Positions 62,093 through 64,000 of a stretch of 64,000 nucleotides of DNA are shown here, piece after piece; the first letter of the stretch is position 1; each line of letters starts with the position of its first letter. Below the pieces are notes generated by a model. The model had not been told where the DNA came from and searched no databases. It saw nothing but the letters and a program-made list of their open reading frames with translations. The stretch comes from Okapia johnstoni. Taxonomy: Eukaryota; Chordata; Mammalia; Artiodactyla; Giraffidae. A program made the translations under genes and the position numbers. Location: assembly GCA_024291935.2 (NCBI GenBank), contig CM044326.1, positions 34,347,948 to 34,411,947 on the forward strand, given 5' to 3'.

Positions 62093-63193
62093 TCAGTTCA
62101 GTTCAGTTCAGTCACTCAGTCGTGTCTGACTCTGCGACCCCATGAACCGCAGCACGCCAGGCCTCCCTGTCCATCACCAACTCCCGAGTCTACCCAAACC
62201 CATGTCCATTGAGTCAGTGATTCCATCCAACCATCTCATCCTCTGTCGTCCCCTTCTCCTCCTGCCCTCAATCTTTCCCAGCATCAGGGTCTTTTCAAAC
62301 GAGTCAGTTCTTTGCATCAGGTGGCCAAAGTACTGGAGTTTCAGTTTCAACATCAGTCCTTCCAATGAACACCCAGGACTGATCTGCTTTAGGATGGACT
62401 GGTTGGATCTCCTTGCAGTCCAAGGGACTCTCAAGGGTCTTCTCCAACACCACAGTTCAAAAGCATCAATTCTTCGGCGCTCAGCCTTCTTTATAGTCCA
62501 GCTCTCACATCCATACATGACTACTGGAAAAACTGTAGCCTTGACCAGATGGACCTTTGTGGACAAAGTAATGTCTCTGCTTTTTAATATGCTGTCTAGG
62601 TTGTTCATAACTTTCCTTCCAAGGAGTAAGCGTCTTTTAATTTCATGGCTACAGTCACCATCTGCAGTAATTTTGGAGCACCCAAAAATAAAGTCAGCCA
62701 CTGTTTCCACTGTTTCCCCATCTATTTGCTGTGAAATGATGGGACCAGATGCCATGATCTTAGTTTACTGAATGTTGAGCTTTAAGCCAACTTTTTCACT
62801 CTCCTCTTTCACTTTCATCAAGAGGTTCTTTAGTTCTTCTTCACTTTCTGCCATAAGGGTGGTGTCATCTGCATATCTGAGGTTATTGATATTTCTCCCA
62901 GCAATCTTGATTCCAGCTTGTGTTTCTTCCAGCCCAGCGTTTCTCATGATGTACTCTGCATATAAGTTAAATAAGCAGGGTGACAATATACAGCCTTGAC
63001 GTACTCCTTTTCCTATTTGGAACCAGTCTGTTGTTCCATGTCCAGTTCTAACTGTTGCTTCCTGACCTGCATACAGGTTTCTCAAGAGACACGTCAGATG
63101 GTCTGGTATTCCTATGTTTTTCAGGATTTTCCACAGTTTATTGTGATCCACACAGTCAAAGGCTTTGGCATAGTCAATAAAGTAGATATCCAA
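62093..63193 (-). mobile_element. 5'-truncated BovB LINE with RT frame broken by one stop
   Basis: On the minus strand the element enters at RT motif A (YAKAFDCVDHNK) and has GVRQGCILSP (motif B), YADD (motif C, 62864-62875) and the thumb/C-terminal region ([41 protein letters not shown]). It ends with the CTGAA tail at 62093-62120. The two halves (63193-62765 and 62755-62174) are in the same frame. They are separated only by a TAA where BovB normally has a Lys AAA codon, just before ATCATGGCATC. The endonuclease domain is absent through 5' truncation, so no autonomous activity is expected. It is clearly younger than the 22236-24468 copies. Confidence 0.97.
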
Positions 63194-63231
63194 TAATGGA
63201 GAAGTCCAAAGAGATGGCAGTAGCAGCCTAC

Positions 63232-63775
63232 CTCTTCTGAGGCATAAATGATATATTATATTAGTTTCAGGTGTATAGCAAGTTGTTCAGTTGCAAAGTC
63301 ATGTCCAACTCTTTGCAACCCCAAGGACTGCAGCATGCCAGGCTGCCCTGTCCTTCACTATCTCCTGGAGTTTGCTCAAATTCACGTCTATTGAGTAGGT
63401 GATGCCATCCAACCATCTCATCCTCTGCCACCCCTTCTCTTCCTGTCCTCAATCTTTCCCAGCATCAGGGTCTTTTCCAATGAGTTGGCTCTTTGCATTA
63501 GTATCTACTGCAAAATGATCACCACAATAAATCTAGTTAATACTTAACATCCCTCACCAGACATAGTTACAGAATATTTTACTTCTTGTGATGGGAACTT
63601 TGAAGATCTCATCTCTTAGCCACTTGCAAATAGTCACCACAGTATCATTAACTATAGTCACTGTGCTGTATGTTACATCCCCATGACATCTTTATTTTAA
63701 CTGGAAGTTTGTACCATTTGAGTTCCTTCACCCATTTCACCTATGGCTCCACACCCCACCTCTGGCAACCATTTT
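63232..63775 (-). repeat. L1M 3' UTR (antisense), split by BovB
   Basis: 'attagtttcaggtgtatagc', then after the insert 'aaaatgatcaccacaataaatc', 'catccctcaccagacatagt', 'taactatagtcactgtgctg' and 'taactggaagtttgtacc'. This is standard antisense L1M 3' UTR text. Confidence 0.9.
63282..63502 (-). repeat. BovB 3' end inserted in L1M (antisense)
   Basis: 'gttgttcagttgcaaagtc', 'ggactgcagcatgccaggc', 'tcaaattcacgtctattgag' and 'gggtcttttccaatgagttgg'. Confidence 0.93.
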
Positions 63776-63779
63776 TTAA

Positions 63780-64000
63780 ATTAACAAACTTTAAGGACTA
63801 GGTTTATAGAAAAATTGAATGGTCAGAGTTCCCATACCTCTCCCCACCCTCCTCCAATCTCTTCTGTTACTAACACCTTGCAGTAATGTGATACATTTCT
63901 TACAACTGAAGAGCCAACACTGATACATTATTATTAACGAAAGACCATAGTAAGGATTCACTTTGCCTTGCACATTCTGTGGGTTTTGACAGATGTAAAA
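63780..64000 (-). repeat. L1M 3' UTR fragment (antisense), runs off the window
   Basis: 'aaggactaggtttatagaaaa', 'cagagttcccatacctctcc', 'ctaacaccttgcagtaatg', 'ccaacactgatacattatt' and 'ctgtgggttttgacagatg'. A second antisense L1M 3' end beside the previous one. Confidence 0.88.

Noticed and set aside
62142..62771. A 209-codon plus-strand open frame
   Set aside because: It is the antisense shadow of the BovB C-terminal reading frame on the minus strand.
48459..64000. An upstream first exon for longer PPP2R5C isoforms
   Set aside because: I looked for the basic, Ser/Lys-rich N-terminal exons known in longer B56-gamma forms and saw no matching open segment with a donor site. They probably lie outside the window.

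Overview
The window is nuclear DNA of a ruminant (Pecora: cattle, sheep, goat, deer and relatives). BovB (RTE) LINE copies, Bov-tA and Bov-A2 SINEs, cetartiodactyl tRNA-Glu SINEs (CHR-1/CHR-2 type) and a ruminant-type L1 3' end make this clear. I cannot resolve the species from sequence alone.

The only protein-coding gene I can support is PPP2R5C, which encodes the B56-gamma regulatory subunit of protein phosphatase 2A. It runs on the minus strand. Two coding exons are present. The first coding exon (48458 down to 48365, 31 codons plus one base) ends in a GTGAG donor. The next exon (7879 down to 7680, two bases plus 66 codons) has a polypyrimidine-AG acceptor and a GTAAGT donor. The split codon joins in phase as GAT (Asp). 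Intron 1 is 40,485 bp. Positions 1-7679 are the start of intron 2, whose next exon lies outside the window. Positions 48459-64000 hold the proximal promoter/5' UTR and upstream DNA, which is also likely to be an intron of longer PPP2R5C isoforms with more distal first exons. I found no other gene, tRNA, rRNA or CRISPR array.

Most of the rest is layered interspersed repeats. The oldest layer is MIR, L2, hAT-type DNA transposon fossils and L1M fragments. Above it are CHR SINEs, a mariner, BovB and its 3'-end derivatives, Bov-tA/Bov-A2, and one recent L1 with an intact target-site duplication. Nesting gives a relative history in several places: a mariner inside a CHR SINE (40464-41819), a BovB 3' end and a CHR SINE inside an antisense L1M (52225-54005), three ruminant insertions inside one L1M (56105-56912), and a three-part BovB complex with an inverted middle (22236-24468). 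The least decayed BovB copy (62093-63193, minus) keeps the reverse-transcriptase YADD motif and is broken by a single nonsense codon plus a 5' truncation.

I see no evidence for an undescribed gene system. The points worth a second look are the promoter and start-codon context of PPP2R5C exon 1, a CpG-dense block about 6 kb upstream of it, adjacent inverted repeat pairs able to fold in nascent transcripts, two repeat families I could not name, and a few unusual simple-sequence tracts.
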